Assembly (NCBI GenBank): GCA_964408825.1
Contig: CAYPAU010000002.1
Location: 1-64,000 of the forward strand
Source of the DNA: CAYPAU01 sp964408825
Lineage (GTDB): Bacteria; Patescibacteriota; Microgenomatia; Levybacterales; UBA12049
Length of the DNA stretch: 64,000 nucleotides
Direction of reading: 5' to 3'
The first letter of the stretch is position 1, and every line of letters begins with the position of its first letter. The notes under the pieces were generated by a model that saw only the letters and a program-made list of their open reading frames with translations, did no database searches and was not told the origin of the DNA. Positions 50,353 to 58,683 of this stretch are shown in pieces. The translations under genes were made by a program, and so were the position numbers.

Positions 50353-50459
50353 TCATCTGCACGCCAAATTAAGGAGGTTTTATCGAAAGAGGATTAATAC
50401 ACCGTCGCAAGCGAAAATACCCACACCCAGCCTAACAAGAAGGGACCAACAGGAGGTAC

Positions 50460-51131
50460 ATGATGCAGCTCATCGCCGCACGAAGGTTCCCGCTGGGCAT
50501 TGTGGTCCTGATCGCAGTGGCGCTCGCCGCATTCACGGTGCTGCTAAGCGCTCACGACGGTCACGCCAACGCCAGAGCCAGTCCCGCGGGATCCGCTGAT
50601 CAAGCAGTGGTCGCGACCTCGTCAAGCATTCACGTGGACGACGTCACCACCACCGCCATCGCGGACAACACGACCGCCGGCGCTATCGGACAGTTATCCC
50701 GATCCAACATTGCGGGTGACCCGAACAGCCTCGGCGGCATCACCGACTACTCAAACATCTCCGGCAACGGCGCCCGAGCTGGACCGGCTGCGGGTCTGAG
50801 CACCGTCGACTACGGCGACACCAGCACCGCTGGAACTTTCGTGGCAGACACCCTCACTACGCAAGAAGCTCTTGCGACGTCCGTCGCGACTTCCGACGAC
50901 CCGAGCCTCACCGGCGTCCTGGCGAACTACGTCCTGATGTTATCGCTGACTGCAATCGCGATCGTCGGCGTGTTCGCCATCTATCTGGGCCTGCGACTGT
51001 ACGGCAAGAACGGAGGGGTGTTTTCCAACATCCGCCTTGCCGGCACTGGCCTGCAGTTTGTGTCCCGAAGACAACACGACTCGTCATCGGGTCACCTGAT
51101 GTCCTGCGTCGCCGGCGCTGCCTGCTCCTGA
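50460..51131 (+). CDS. Two-helix membrane protein in a G+C-rich island
   Basis: 223 aa (two adjacent ATGs) after an excellent ribosome-binding site AGGAGGTAC. N-terminal helix FPLGIVVLIAVALAAFTVLL (possibly a signal anchor), a long Ala/Thr/Ser/Gly-rich low-complexity ectodomain, a second helix ANYVLMLSLTAIAIVGVFAI (about 150-175), and a tail with LGLRLYGKNGG. Codon choice is strongly GC-biased (40 of 60 bases are G or C at 50521-50580), unlike every neighbour. Not recognised. Either a recent transfer from a G+C-rich organism or foreign DNA joined during assembly. Confidence 0.65.
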   Translation: MMQLIAARRFPLGIVVLIAVALAAFTVLLSAHDGHANARASPAGSADQAVVATSSSIHVDDVTTTAIADNTTAGAIGQLSRSNIAGDPNSLGGITDYSNISGNGARAGPAAGLSTVDYGDTSTAGTFVADTLTTQEALATSVATSDDPSLTGVLANYVLMLSLTAIAIVGVFAIYLGLRLYGKNGGVFSNIRLAGTGLQFVSRRQHDSSSGHLMSCVAGAACS

Positions 51132-51632
51132 CGCACCAGCACTGCGCGTCTTGTAGGAGGCGGTAACGCTTTCCATTCCCGGCTATGGGCACTTCGGAGA
51201 CCTTGTCTTCGATCGAACCACTCTGGGATGCCCCCTCCCCCCGGAGTAAACCAACGCTTCTATGCCAACAGGGTCTTTCGGGGTAACCCGTAGCCCATTC
51301 CGCAGCAGTGCAGATGAGTTTCCCCACAAAATTCTGTGCTAATACGGAAATCGGCAAGTTTATCAGACTTGGAGGTTGACATGACCGGCTTTCAAATGCT
51401 TATTCCAGCTTTTATTTTAAGAGAGAAGAGAAGGGTTAAAAACCCAAAATGTTGTCGAGATACCTTGATTGCAGTTAAGACTTACGCGTCTTAATTTTGC
51501 GGCCATGGTCCCTCTACCTCATTTACACTTTCTCTCTTATCCTTTGAAAATAAAGAAATTTGTTTCCAGGGGATAATTTAAAACTTCATCCAACAGCGCT
51601 TTTCTTGACATAACTAAAATCATTCTACTACA
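51132..51632. other. Non-coding tail of the G+C-rich island and AT-rich spacer
   Basis: 51132-51385 keeps the high G+C of the preceding gene but I see no convincing gene on either strand; a minus-strand frame at 50908-51357 gives an Arg/Cys-rich, shadow-like product. From about 51390 composition returns to AT-rich. Nothing further is seen until the promoter at 51605. Confidence 0.5.
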
Positions 51633-51634
51633 AT
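51605..51634 (+). promoter_or_regulatory. Promoter of the 51633 gene
   Basis: TTGACA (51605-51610), 18 nt, TACAAT (51629-51634). The -10 overlaps the ATG at 51633, which points to the in-frame ATG at 51648 as the real start. Confidence 0.5.
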
Positions 51635-53117
51635 GATTAGACAAGTTATGCCATCTTCCATTTCTATTATTCAAAAAGCTTCTTCAAAAGTATTCATCAA
51701 ATTCCACTACATAGTAATTACTGTTGCTATAGTCTTAAATGTTTTATTTCTTTATTACCTTATTTTAGTTCAGAAAACCACATGGGATGCTTTCTGGCAG
51801 TCCAACGCTTCATGGTATGCATGGTCTCAAGTAGTTTTAAGTGTTGTTACGGCTGTTCTTTTCGGAATAGCCGTCTCTTTCCTTTTCTATGTGATAGAAG
51901 AAAAAAAAGAGGGATCAAGATCTACATTTCTTCATACGTTGGGTTCTTTATTTTTTTCAGCCGCCGTAACAGGATGTTCGGTCTGTAGCGCCTTTCTTCT
52001 TCCGACACTTGGTATTGCCGCCTCCCTTGTTGCTTTTCCATTGGGAGGACTTGAGATAAAACTTTTCTCAGCCCTAATACTTTCGTATGCAATCTTTCAA
52101 TACTCCAAAAGTGTACTTGGGCTTTGTGAGATTCCAAAAGAGAAAATTATATCGCTAAAAAATAAAAACTTAGTTCTAAATATCAACAAAGAAACTCTTG
52201 CGCAACTTAATCCCATTTTGCTTTTACTACTTTTTATCCTCACCGTTTATGCGATTCCAAGACTCCCTATAAAATATCGAGCCAAGACTCAGAGGGCAAT
52301 CGCAGCATCCGGCAATATTTCAAAGTCACAAGCAACCTCAGCCGAAGTTTTCTCTCAAATTAATCCCTCGCAGGGTTATGAAATTAACGCTGCCTACGGA
52401 GATCTGGGGCCAAAGATGATAGAGATGGGTGTAATCGACCTTGATAAATTTAGACAAGTTTATCAACAGTCAGGACAACCATTAACCGCAGAACAAGAAA
52501 AGATCTTAACTTCCGGGCTTGATAAAAAAATAAAAATTGATCAGAATAATTCCTATTTCCTGTTAAACTTCTTTTGGGCTTTTGGTCTTGGTAATAAAAC
52601 TAAGATTCTTACAGAAGGCGATATGGTCAAATACGGCCAGGGGCAGATCGGGAACTTTGCCTCGACAGGCGGTTGGACCTTATCCCGTGGAGACGCCGTG
52701 GATTACTACTCAAAAAGAGCCTTGGTGCCATTGACTTCTCAGCAAGAAGATTTAGTGGATAAGGTTGCCTCGAACATTTATAGACCATGCTGCGGCAATT
52801 CAACTGCTTTTCCTGATTGCAATCACGGTATGGCACTTTTAGGAATGTTGGAGTTAATGGCCTCAAACGGAGCAACCGAAAGCCAGATGTACGATGACGC
52901 AAAATATATTAATGCTTTTTGGTTTCCCGGAAATTACTACGATATTGCCCTTTATTTTAAAAATAAAGAAGGAAAAGACTATAAAGACGTAGACCCAAGA
53001 TTAGTACTCGGTAAAGACATTTCATCGGCCTTTGGGGCACAAGAGGTTAAAAAATGGCTCACAGAAAAAGGAATAGTTGAGCCGCCGCCCCAGCAGGGAG
53101 GGGGATGCGGAATTTAA
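51633..53117 (+). CDS. Polytopic membrane protein with cysteine-rich C-terminal domain
   Basis: 494 aa (or 489 from ATG 51648). Five predicted membrane helices in the first 210 residues; one contains TGCSVCSAFLLPTLG (C-x-x-C in the membrane). A soluble C-terminal domain has YRPCCGNSTAFPDCNHGMAL (cysteines plus His) and ends in QQGGGCGI. The clustered cysteines and the copper/thiol genes downstream suggest metal or redox handling. I recall similar proteins in CPR genomes but no established function. Overlaps the next gene. Confidence 0.65.
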   Translation: MIRQVMPSSISIIQKASSKVFIKFHYIVITVAIVLNVLFLYYLILVQKTTWDAFWQSNASWYAWSQVVLSVVTAVLFGIAVSFLFYVIEEKKEGSRSTFLHTLGSLFFSAAVTGCSVCSAFLLPTLGIAASLVAFPLGGLEIKLFSALILSYAIFQYSKSVLGLCEIPKEKIISLKNKNLVLNINKETLAQLNPILLLLLFILTVYAIPRLPIKYRAKTQRAIAASGNISKSQATSAEVFSQINPSQGYEINAAYGDLGPKMIEMGVIDLDKFRQVYQQSGQPLTAEQEKILTSGLDKKIKIDQNNSYFLLNFFWAFGLGNKTKILTEGDMVKYGQGQIGNFASTGGWTLSRGDAVDYYSKRALVPLTSQQEDLVDKVASNIYRPCCGNSTAFPDCNHGMALLGMLELMASNGATESQMYDDAKYINAFWFPGNYYDIALYFKNKEGKDYKDVDPRLVLGKDISSAFGAQEVKKWLTEKGIVEPPPQQGGGCGI

Positions 53118-53722
53118 TGAGGATAGTGATACCCTTACCCGGAGTCAAAAGAAAAACATTATTGTTTATACTAGCATTCATAGGAATTCTTTTAGGACTT
53201 TACATATTTTCCAATTTCCAAAATAAAGAACTTATAACCCGTACCTATGCGACCTACGCGAAGGATTTTGAGTATTTGAGTAAAAACGGCAACTCTTCTT
53301 GCTCCTCGGAATTTAAAGACTCCATCAATCAAATGCCAGATAATGCTAGACTTCGGGGTTCGTGCTGCTCGCCAATGGATCTTCACCGCTACACAGAACA
53401 GAGGAACGGACTTAAAAAATATAAGAATATAGCGGAGATTCCGCCTGATCCTTATAATATTGAAGCTTCCCTTGTTAAAAAAATGATGGGTCATTACGAA
53501 GATACGTTAACTCCGGAAGAACAAAAAGCATATGATTTCGCTATGCAAAACTCCAAAGAAAAAGGCCCTTGCTGCTGCAAGTGCTGGAGATGGTATGTCT
53601 ATGGCGGACTTGCCAAGTATCTAATTCAAAATTATGGATTTGGCGGAGAACAGGTTACAGAAGTTTGGAATTTATCAGACGGTTGTGGAGGCGCGGGGGA
53701 TCACGTAAATCATGCAGATTAA
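53105..53722 (+). CDS. Membrane-anchored cysteine-rich protein
   Basis: 205 aa. An N-terminal helix (TLLFILAFIGILLGLYIFSN) is followed by an exterior domain with cysteine pairs: SSCSSEF, GSCCSPMDLHRY, GPCCCKCWRWYVYGG and SDGCGGAGDHVNHAD. The pattern suggests metal binding or disulfide exchange. M5 (53117) is the better start because it just overlaps the previous stop (TAATGA). It shares the CC motif style with the preceding protein, so the two may be partners. Overlaps the next gene by 11 nt. Confidence 0.62.
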   Translation: MRNLMRIVIPLPGVKRKTLLFILAFIGILLGLYIFSNFQNKELITRTYATYAKDFEYLSKNGNSSCSSEFKDSINQMPDNARLRGSCCSPMDLHRYTEQRNGLKKYKNIAEIPPDPYNIEASLVKKMMGHYEDTLTPEEQKAYDFAMQNSKEKGPCCCKCWRWYVYGGLAKYLIQNYGFGGEQVTEVWNLSDGCGGAGDHVNHAD

Positions 53723-54182
53723 TGCGGAAGCAAAAATAATAGGGGCTGTTTTCTTCGCAACATTTATTATTTTAATAGGAGGAGTATTTTTTCTCTCAAA
53801 AGACGAGAAGCCAGTTTCTAAAGGGGAAGTAGTAGCCCAAAACGGCATACACTGGCATCCAAGACTTTCGGTTTATATTAAAGGTCAAAAGCAAGAATTT
53901 ACGGACAGCATAGGCTTAGGCGCTGTTCATCAGCCAATGCACACTCATTCCGAGGATTATAAGCAGGGAATAGTCCATATGGAATTTGGGGGTACGGTTA
54001 CAAAAGATGAAACTAAGCTTTCGAATTTTTTCAAGATTTGGGGCAAACAATTTAATTCAAGCTGCGTGTTTGATAATTGTGGCGAAGGGAAGGTAAAAAT
54101 GCTTGTGAACGGGGTAGAGAATAAAAATTTTGAAAATTATGCGATGAGAGACGGGGATAATATAGAAGTAAGATTTGAATAA
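53712..54182 (+). CDS. Membrane-anchored His-rich protein
   Basis: 156 aa. A membrane helix (IIGAVFFATFIILIGGVFFL) precedes a small exterior domain with GIHWHPRLSVYIKGQKQEFT, VHQPMHTHSEDYKQGIVHME and a Cys pair (CVFDNC). The HWH, HTH and HME clusters look like metal ligands. The C-terminal part resembles a ubiquitin-like fold (KVKMLVNGVENKNFENYAMR). Third gene of the run from 51633, ends 65 nt before csoR. Confidence 0.62.
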   Translation: MQINAEAKIIGAVFFATFIILIGGVFFLSKDEKPVSKGEVVAQNGIHWHPRLSVYIKGQKQEFTDSIGLGAVHQPMHTHSEDYKQGIVHMEFGGTVTKDETKLSNFFKIWGKQFNSSCVFDNCGEGKVKMLVNGVENKNFENYAMRDGDNIEVRFE

Positions 54183-54196
54183 ACTTCCTCTCTTTG

Positions 54197-54244
54197 TTGA
54201 CTTAGCCCACTTTTAGTAGTATCATATCCCTGTAGGGGGGATAT
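54197..54244 (+). promoter_or_regulatory. Promoter and probable CsoR operator
   Basis: TTGACT (54197-54202), 17 nt, TATCAT (54220-54225). The palindrome ATATCCC-7 nt-GGGATAT (54224-54244) overlaps the -10 and the transcription start, so binding would block transcription. The G run also forms the ribosome-binding site of csoR. This resembles CsoR operators with C/G tracts flanked by AT. Confidence 0.65.
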
Positions 54245-54246
54245 AA

Positions 54247-54519
54247 GTGTATAGACCCAAAGATACTCAGGAAAGAATTCTTCATAGACTAAAGATTGCC
54301 AAGGGGCACCTGTCAAAGGTTATAAAAATGGTGGAAGATCAGTCGTATTGCATCGATGTGATTCACCAGTCCCAGGCAGTACAGAGTGCCTTAAAGGAGG
54401 TAGATAGTCTGGTTTTAAAGAATCATTTAGAAACCTGTGTCGCGGACTATTTTAGAACCAATCAAAAGGAAAAGGCCATCACCGAGGTAATAAACGTATT
54501 TAAGAAAAGCGATAAATAA
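54247..54519 (+). CDS. csoR: CsoR-family copper-sensing repressor
   Basis: 90 aa all-helical DUF156 protein. The Cu(I) ligand set Cys-His-Cys is present: C35 in QSYCIDVIHQ, H60 and C64 in KNHLETCVADY. Releases DNA when Cu(I) binds. GTG start 7-8 nt after a G-rich ribosome-binding site. It lies 10 nt before the copper ATPase gene and just after its own operator, so it should control itself and the ATPase. Confidence 0.9.
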   Translation: MYRPKDTQERILHRLKIAKGHLSKVIKMVEDQSYCIDVIHQSQAVQSALKEVDSLVLKNHLETCVADYFRTNQKEKAITEVINVFKKSDK

Positions 54520-54529
54520 ATATTAAACT

Positions 54530-56770
54530 ATGGAAAAGATGTATACATGTCCGATGCATCCTGAAGTTGTTTCCGACAAACCAGGCCGTTGCCCAAAATG
54601 CGGGATGAACCTTACGGAAATAGAAAACAAGAAAGAAAATATAAAAAATAACCGACAGAAAGGGCATGGTTCGATGGAACAAGGCGAACACAGAATGAGG
54701 CCGGTTTCGGAGATCTCATGGTGGGAGAAGTTTAAAATGGGTATGACCATGGTCATGGGCATGGAGCATGGGGGTTTGGCAGGACGAGAAATGGCACGCC
54801 TTATGGAGGAGGATATCCGCAACAAGTTTTTCTTCTCTCTTGTCCTCTCAATCCCAATTATTGCGTATTCACCGTTTGCTATTGAATTTCTAAAGCTTCG
54901 ACTACCTTCTCCAATTCCCATTCCGTTTCTCCTATTTATTTTGACGACTCCGGTATTTTTTTATTCAGGTTGGATTTTTCTTTACTCGACATATAAGGCT
55001 TTGCTTGCCAAAACTTTAAATATGGCAGTTCTAATTGCCGTAGGTATTACAGCTGCCTATGGATTTAGTGTTATTTTAATGCTTCTTGGTTCAAGTGATT
55101 CCTATTATGAGGCGGCAGCACTTCTTATAACTTTTGTTTTGTTTGGTCATTGGATGGAGATGAAGTCCCGCCGCGGTACGACCGATGCGCTCCAGGCTCT
55201 GTTTAATCTCGTTCCCCCTCAGGCAAGAGTCATAAGAAACGGTCGCGAGATTCAAATTCCAACTTCAGAAGTAAAGGTTGATGACATTGTAGTTTTGAAA
55301 CCCGGAGACAAGGTGCCTGTTGATGGAGAAGTTACTGAGGGGGAAACGGCAATTGATGAGTCTTTGGTTACAGGCGAATCAATCCCCGTTGCCAAAAAGA
55401 CCGGCGATAACGTTATTGGTGGTTCTATCAATACGACAGGTTCTGTTAAATTTAAGGCCACGAAGGTGGGAGAAGACACCGCTCTTGCCCAGATAGTTAA
55501 GCTTGTTGAAATTGCCCAAAGTTCCAAAGCTCCCGGACAAAAAATTGCAGACAGATTTGCGCAATACTTGGTAATTGTTGCAGTCGGAGGAGGGCTCTTA
55601 GCGTTTGGAGGATGGTATTTTGTTTTAGGAGCGCCGATTCTTGTTGCTCTAACTTTTGCCATCTCAACCACAGTCATTGCGTGCCCTGATGCTTTAGGAC
55701 TTGCGACTCCGACTGCAGTTGCCGTAGGCACTGGACTTGGCGCCAAGCATAACATTTTGATTAAGGATGCGCCGACTTTAGAGCAGGTTTCAAAAATCCA
55801 AGCGGTCGTCCTTGATAAAACCGGAACGTTAACTGAAGGCAAACCCAAAATTACAGATGTGGTAGCTGTCTCTGGGTTTTCAGAAGATGAAATTCTAAAG
55901 CTTGACGCGGCCGCAGAGGCAAAATCGAGCCACCCATTAAGTCAAGCTGTTCTTGAAGAAGCAAAAAAAAGAAAACTAAAGACCCCAGCCGAGGTTAAAG
56001 GATTTAAAAATATTGCGGGGCATGGAGTAGAAGCGGAAGTCTCAGGCAAACATATATTAGTAGGGACTGTTAAGCTTATGAACGACAGAAAGGTAGGCCT
56101 AGAAAATATCCAAAAAGATATTGATCGATTACTTTCCCAAGGGAAAACGATTATGATACTTGCCATCGATGGAAAAGCCGCGGGCGTTGCCGCTGCGACG
56201 GATCCTATAAAGGCAACGGCCGCAAAAGCCATTGAAAGGATGCAGGAATTAGGTCTTGAAGTGGCTATGATAACAGGAGACAACCAAAAAACGGCAGAAG
56301 CAATCGGAAAACAACTAGGAGTAAAAAGAGTTTTTGCCGAGGTTTTGCCCGAGGACAAAGCAAAGTATGTTAAGAAACTCCAAAAAGAAGGAAAATTTAC
56401 GGCGATGGTAGGGGATGGTGTTAATGATGCGCCGGCCTTAGCCCAGGCAGATATCGGCATTGCAATCGGTGCAGGAACCGATGTGGCTATCGAGACAGCA
56501 AAAGTGGTTCTTATGAAATCAGACCCTGCCGATGTTTTGCGCGCCATCCGTTTATCAAAAGCAACCGTAACCAAAATGAAACAGAACTTATTCTGGGCTT
56601 CGATTTATAATTTACTTGCCATTCCCATTGCAGCAGGAATTCTTTATCCAAAGTTTGGCATTTCGCTTCGACCTGAGATCTCGGCTCTTTTGATGAGTAT
56701 CTCCTCAATTATCGTGGCAACAAATGCCGTCTTGTTAAATCGAGCCGAAAAGAGTTTAGTCGAAGTTTGA
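54530..56770 (+). CDS. P1B-type heavy-metal (copper) ATPase with CPD motif
   Basis: 746 aa. N-terminal zinc-ribbon/YHS-like metal-binding domain (YTCPMHPEVVSDKPGRCPKC), a Met/His-rich linker, eight helices, actuator TGES, phosphorylation site DKTGT (D429), SSHPLSQA, and GDGVNDAPALA. The transmembrane metal motif is C385-P-D (VIACPDALGLATPTA), not CPC or CPH, so specificity may differ from standard copper exporters. The last helices have YNLLAIPIAAG and MSISSIIVATNAV, like Cu(I) pumps. With CsoR directly upstream, copper export is the best guess. Confidence 0.9.
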   Translation: MEKMYTCPMHPEVVSDKPGRCPKCGMNLTEIENKKENIKNNRQKGHGSMEQGEHRMRPVSEISWWEKFKMGMTMVMGMEHGGLAGREMARLMEEDIRNKFFFSLVLSIPIIAYSPFAIEFLKLRLPSPIPIPFLLFILTTPVFFYSGWIFLYSTYKALLAKTLNMAVLIAVGITAAYGFSVILMLLGSSDSYYEAAALLITFVLFGHWMEMKSRRGTTDALQALFNLVPPQARVIRNGREIQIPTSEVKVDDIVVLKPGDKVPVDGEVTEGETAIDESLVTGESIPVAKKTGDNVIGGSINTTGSVKFKATKVGEDTALAQIVKLVEIAQSSKAPGQKIADRFAQYLVIVAVGGGLLAFGGWYFVLGAPILVALTFAISTTVIACPDALGLATPTAVAVGTGLGAKHNILIKDAPTLEQVSKIQAVVLDKTGTLTEGKPKITDVVAVSGFSEDEILKLDAAAEAKSSHPLSQAVLEEAKKRKLKTPAEVKGFKNIAGHGVEAEVSGKHILVGTVKLMNDRKVGLENIQKDIDRLLSQGKTIMILAIDGKAAGVAAATDPIKATAAKAIERMQELGLEVAMITGDNQKTAEAIGKQLGVKRVFAEVLPEDKAKYVKKLQKEGKFTAMVGDGVNDAPALAQADIGIAIGAGTDVAIETAKVVLMKSDPADVLRAIRLSKATVTKMKQNLFWASIYNLLAIPIAAGILYPKFGISLRPEISALLMSISSIIVATNAVLLNRAEKSLVEV

Positions 56771-56774
56771 ATTC

Positions 56775-57659
56775 ATGGAACTTTTGATGAGCGCATCATT
56801 TATAGCCTCTTTTTTTGCAGGAGTAGCGGCTTTGTTTGCACCCTGTTGCATTACCGTTCTTTTGCCGACTTATTTTGCTTCAATCTTTAAAGAAAAAGGG
56901 CTGATCTTTTTTATGACATTTATATATTTCCTGGGAGTTTTAGCAGTTTTTCTTCCCTTGGGTCTTGGAGCAACTTTCATAAGCCAAATCTTTAGTCTCT
57001 ATCACAATACGATCTTTTTTATCGGAGGAGTATTTCTGATATTTCTGGGGTTGACAATGCTTCTTGGCAAACAATTCTCCCTTCCTTTCACGGTGCATCC
57101 AAGCCTTAAGAATTACAATATTCCTTCAGTTTTTACCCTAGGTGTATTTTCGGGAATTGCGACGACCTGTTGCGCGCCTGTTTTAGCAGGAGTTTTAACC
57201 CTGGCGGTTTTACCCGGGAGTGTAATTCTTGGAGGAGTCTATACTCTTGCCTATGTATTGGGGATGGTAGTGCCGCTTTTTATTATCGCTCTTACTTTAG
57301 ATAAATTTAATTTTACTCAAAAGTTTTTCGGTTTTCGAAAGGCTACTTCCTATACTTTGTTTGGGCAAAAAATAAGACTTACTTTTGCCAATCTTTTCTC
57401 GGGTCTTGTCTTCCTTATTTTTGGAATAATTATTTTATATCTTGAGAGAACGAACCAGCTTCTTTCCCATGCGTCTTATCAAGTAACCGTGAATCTTTAC
57501 CTTACCCGTTTTGTCCGGTTTTTAGAAAACTTTACCAAATTTATCCCCGAAACTTTATGGGCAGTACTTTTCATGGGGGTATTTTTTCTGATAATATGGC
57601 AGGCAATAAAACAGTTTAGGAAAACTTATAAAACAGAAGTGAAGGAGGTGAAAATGTGA
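56775..57659 (+). CDS. CcdA/DsbD-like thiol electron transporter
   Basis: 294 aa, about seven membrane helices. Cysteine pairs in the first and fourth helices: LFAPCCITVLLPTYFAS and IATTCCAPVLAGVL, in the positions of the CcdA redox cysteines although adjacent (CC) rather than separated. The family moves electrons from cytoplasmic thioredoxin across the membrane. It sits 4 nt after the ATPase stop and overlaps the next gene by 4 nt, a peroxiredoxin-like protein that would be its partner. An alternative is a metal transporter of the same superfamily. Confidence 0.8.
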   Translation: MELLMSASFIASFFAGVAALFAPCCITVLLPTYFASIFKEKGLIFFMTFIYFLGVLAVFLPLGLGATFISQIFSLYHNTIFFIGGVFLIFLGLTMLLGKQFSLPFTVHPSLKNYNIPSVFTLGVFSGIATTCCAPVLAGVLTLAVLPGSVILGGVYTLAYVLGMVVPLFIIALTLDKFNFTQKFFGFRKATSYTLFGQKIRLTFANLFSGLVFLIFGIIILYLERTNQLLSHASYQVTVNLYLTRFVRFLENFTKFIPETLWAVLFMGVFFLIIWQAIKQFRKTYKTEVKEVKM

Positions 57660-58303
57660 ATCAAAAAGGATTATTGACTGTCCTTTTGACAACAGGAATT
57701 ATTGTTCTTCTTGTTGTTGTTTTATCTAATTTTAATTTTAAACTTGAACCTAAATCAACACAAGAGAAGATAAACAAAAACAATACCGTAACGGATGATC
57801 ACCATGCAGGGCAACAAGCTATCAACTCGACAATTTTTGATTCTTTAACCGGAAAACCTGCCCCTGATTTTACTTTGGAAAGTTATGACGGAGAGAAAAT
57901 CACATTAGAGAGCCTTAGAGGTAAAAACGTCATTTTATTTTTTAGTGAAGGGCTCATGTGTTATCCATCCTGTTGGAATCAAATTGCAGCTTTTGGAAAA
58001 GACAGCGAATTTACAAGTAAAAACACGGTGGTTTTGACCATTGTTAATGATCGAAAAAATGACTGGAGACAGGCTGTAGTTAAAATGCCCGAATTAGCAT
58101 CGGCAAAAGTATTATTTGACACCGACAGGGCCGTATCTGTCTTATACGGAGCTTTGACTCTTCCTTCCTCAATGCACAGAGGTCAATTTGCCGGTCATAG
58201 TTACGTTATAGTCGACAAGGAAGGGATTATCCGTTTTGCAAGGGACGATCCTCAGATGGCAGTGAGAAATATGGAATTATCAGCTGAAATAGACAAACTT
58301 TAA
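57656..58303 (+). CDS. Membrane-anchored peroxiredoxin/thioredoxin-like protein
   Basis: 215 aa from a GTG that overlaps the ccdA-like stop (ATGTGA), with GGAGGTG just upstream. An N-terminal helix (LTVLLTTGIIVLLVVVLSNF) anchors an AhpC/TSA-like domain (about 65-215): GKPAPDFTLESYDGEKITLE, the redox site LMCYPSCWNQ (C-x3-C), and VLFDTDRAVSVLYGALTLPS. Probably reduces peroxides or thiols outside the membrane with electrons from the CcdA-like protein. Expressed with the copper ATPase, which fits thiol protection under copper stress. Confidence 0.83.
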   Translation: MNQKGLLTVLLTTGIIVLLVVVLSNFNFKLEPKSTQEKINKNNTVTDDHHAGQQAINSTIFDSLTGKPAPDFTLESYDGEKITLESLRGKNVILFFSEGLMCYPSCWNQIAAFGKDSEFTSKNTVVLTIVNDRKNDWRQAVVKMPELASAKVLFDTDRAVSVLYGALTLPSSMHRGQFAGHSYVIVDKEGIIRFARDDPQMAVRNMELSAEIDKL

Positions 58304-58325
58304 TTTGGAAAGGAGGGAAGGGACT

Positions 58326-58534
58326 TTGAAAATTTCTGATATCTTTAAGACCGCTTCCAACAAACAAAACAAAGTTAAGGATCCAATTTACGGAATGAAA
58401 GTTGATCTTGAAAAAACAAAGTTTAAGAGTACTTATAAAGGAAAAGTATACGGTTTTGTTCGCAAGGTTGCAGGGGTGACTTTATAAAAAATCCGGAAAA
58501 AATCTTAAGAACTGGGATAAACCTCTCCTTGTAG
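58326..58534 (+). pseudogene. YHS-domain protein, frameshifted
   Basis: From TTG 58326 (ribosome-binding site AAGGAGGG) the frame reads KVKDPIYGMKVDLEKTKFKS then TYKGKVYGF, a YHS metal-binding domain, but shifts at a TTTT run near 58453 and stops at 58487. With one extra T the sequence continues CSQGCRGDFIKNPEKILRTG and stops at 58534, giving the usual YHS C-terminal cysteines. The first YHS cysteine is already Tyr (DPIYGM against DPVCGM). This looks like a decaying gene, or a one-base sequence error plus a substitution. Last gene of the copper operon. Confidence 0.7.
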
Positions 58535-58644
58535 TCGGGCAGAAATTTTGATCGCAGCTTTGCTTATTTCCCACCCCAACAAACTTATCCCAGATCTAAG
58601 CATAAATCAATGGATGAATGAAGTAGAGCAATGTGAATGATTTG

Positions 58645-58670
58645 TTCCATCATTCGCGCGAATGATAGAA
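58645..58670. promoter_or_regulatory. Operator-like inverted repeat, downstream of the regulator
   Basis: TTCCATCATTCGC-GCGAATGATAGAA, 13-bp arms with one mismatch (perfect over the inner 18 bp). Very similar half-sites occur at 58970-58997 on the other side of the winged-helix gene. Lies between the copper operon and the regulator. Confidence 0.55.
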
Positions 58671-58683
58671 TAAATCTTTTGAA

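Noticed and set aside
50166..50372. 68-codon plus-strand frame before the island
   Set aside because: Starts with TTG, no ribosome-binding site, and overlaps a strong hairpin (50306-50352) whose pairing explains the sequence.
50908..51357. Minus-strand frame of 149 codons in the G+C-rich island
   Set aside because: Product is Arg/Cys-rich, lacks any motif, and runs antisense to the better-supported plus-strand gene; long chance frames are expected in G+C-rich DNA.
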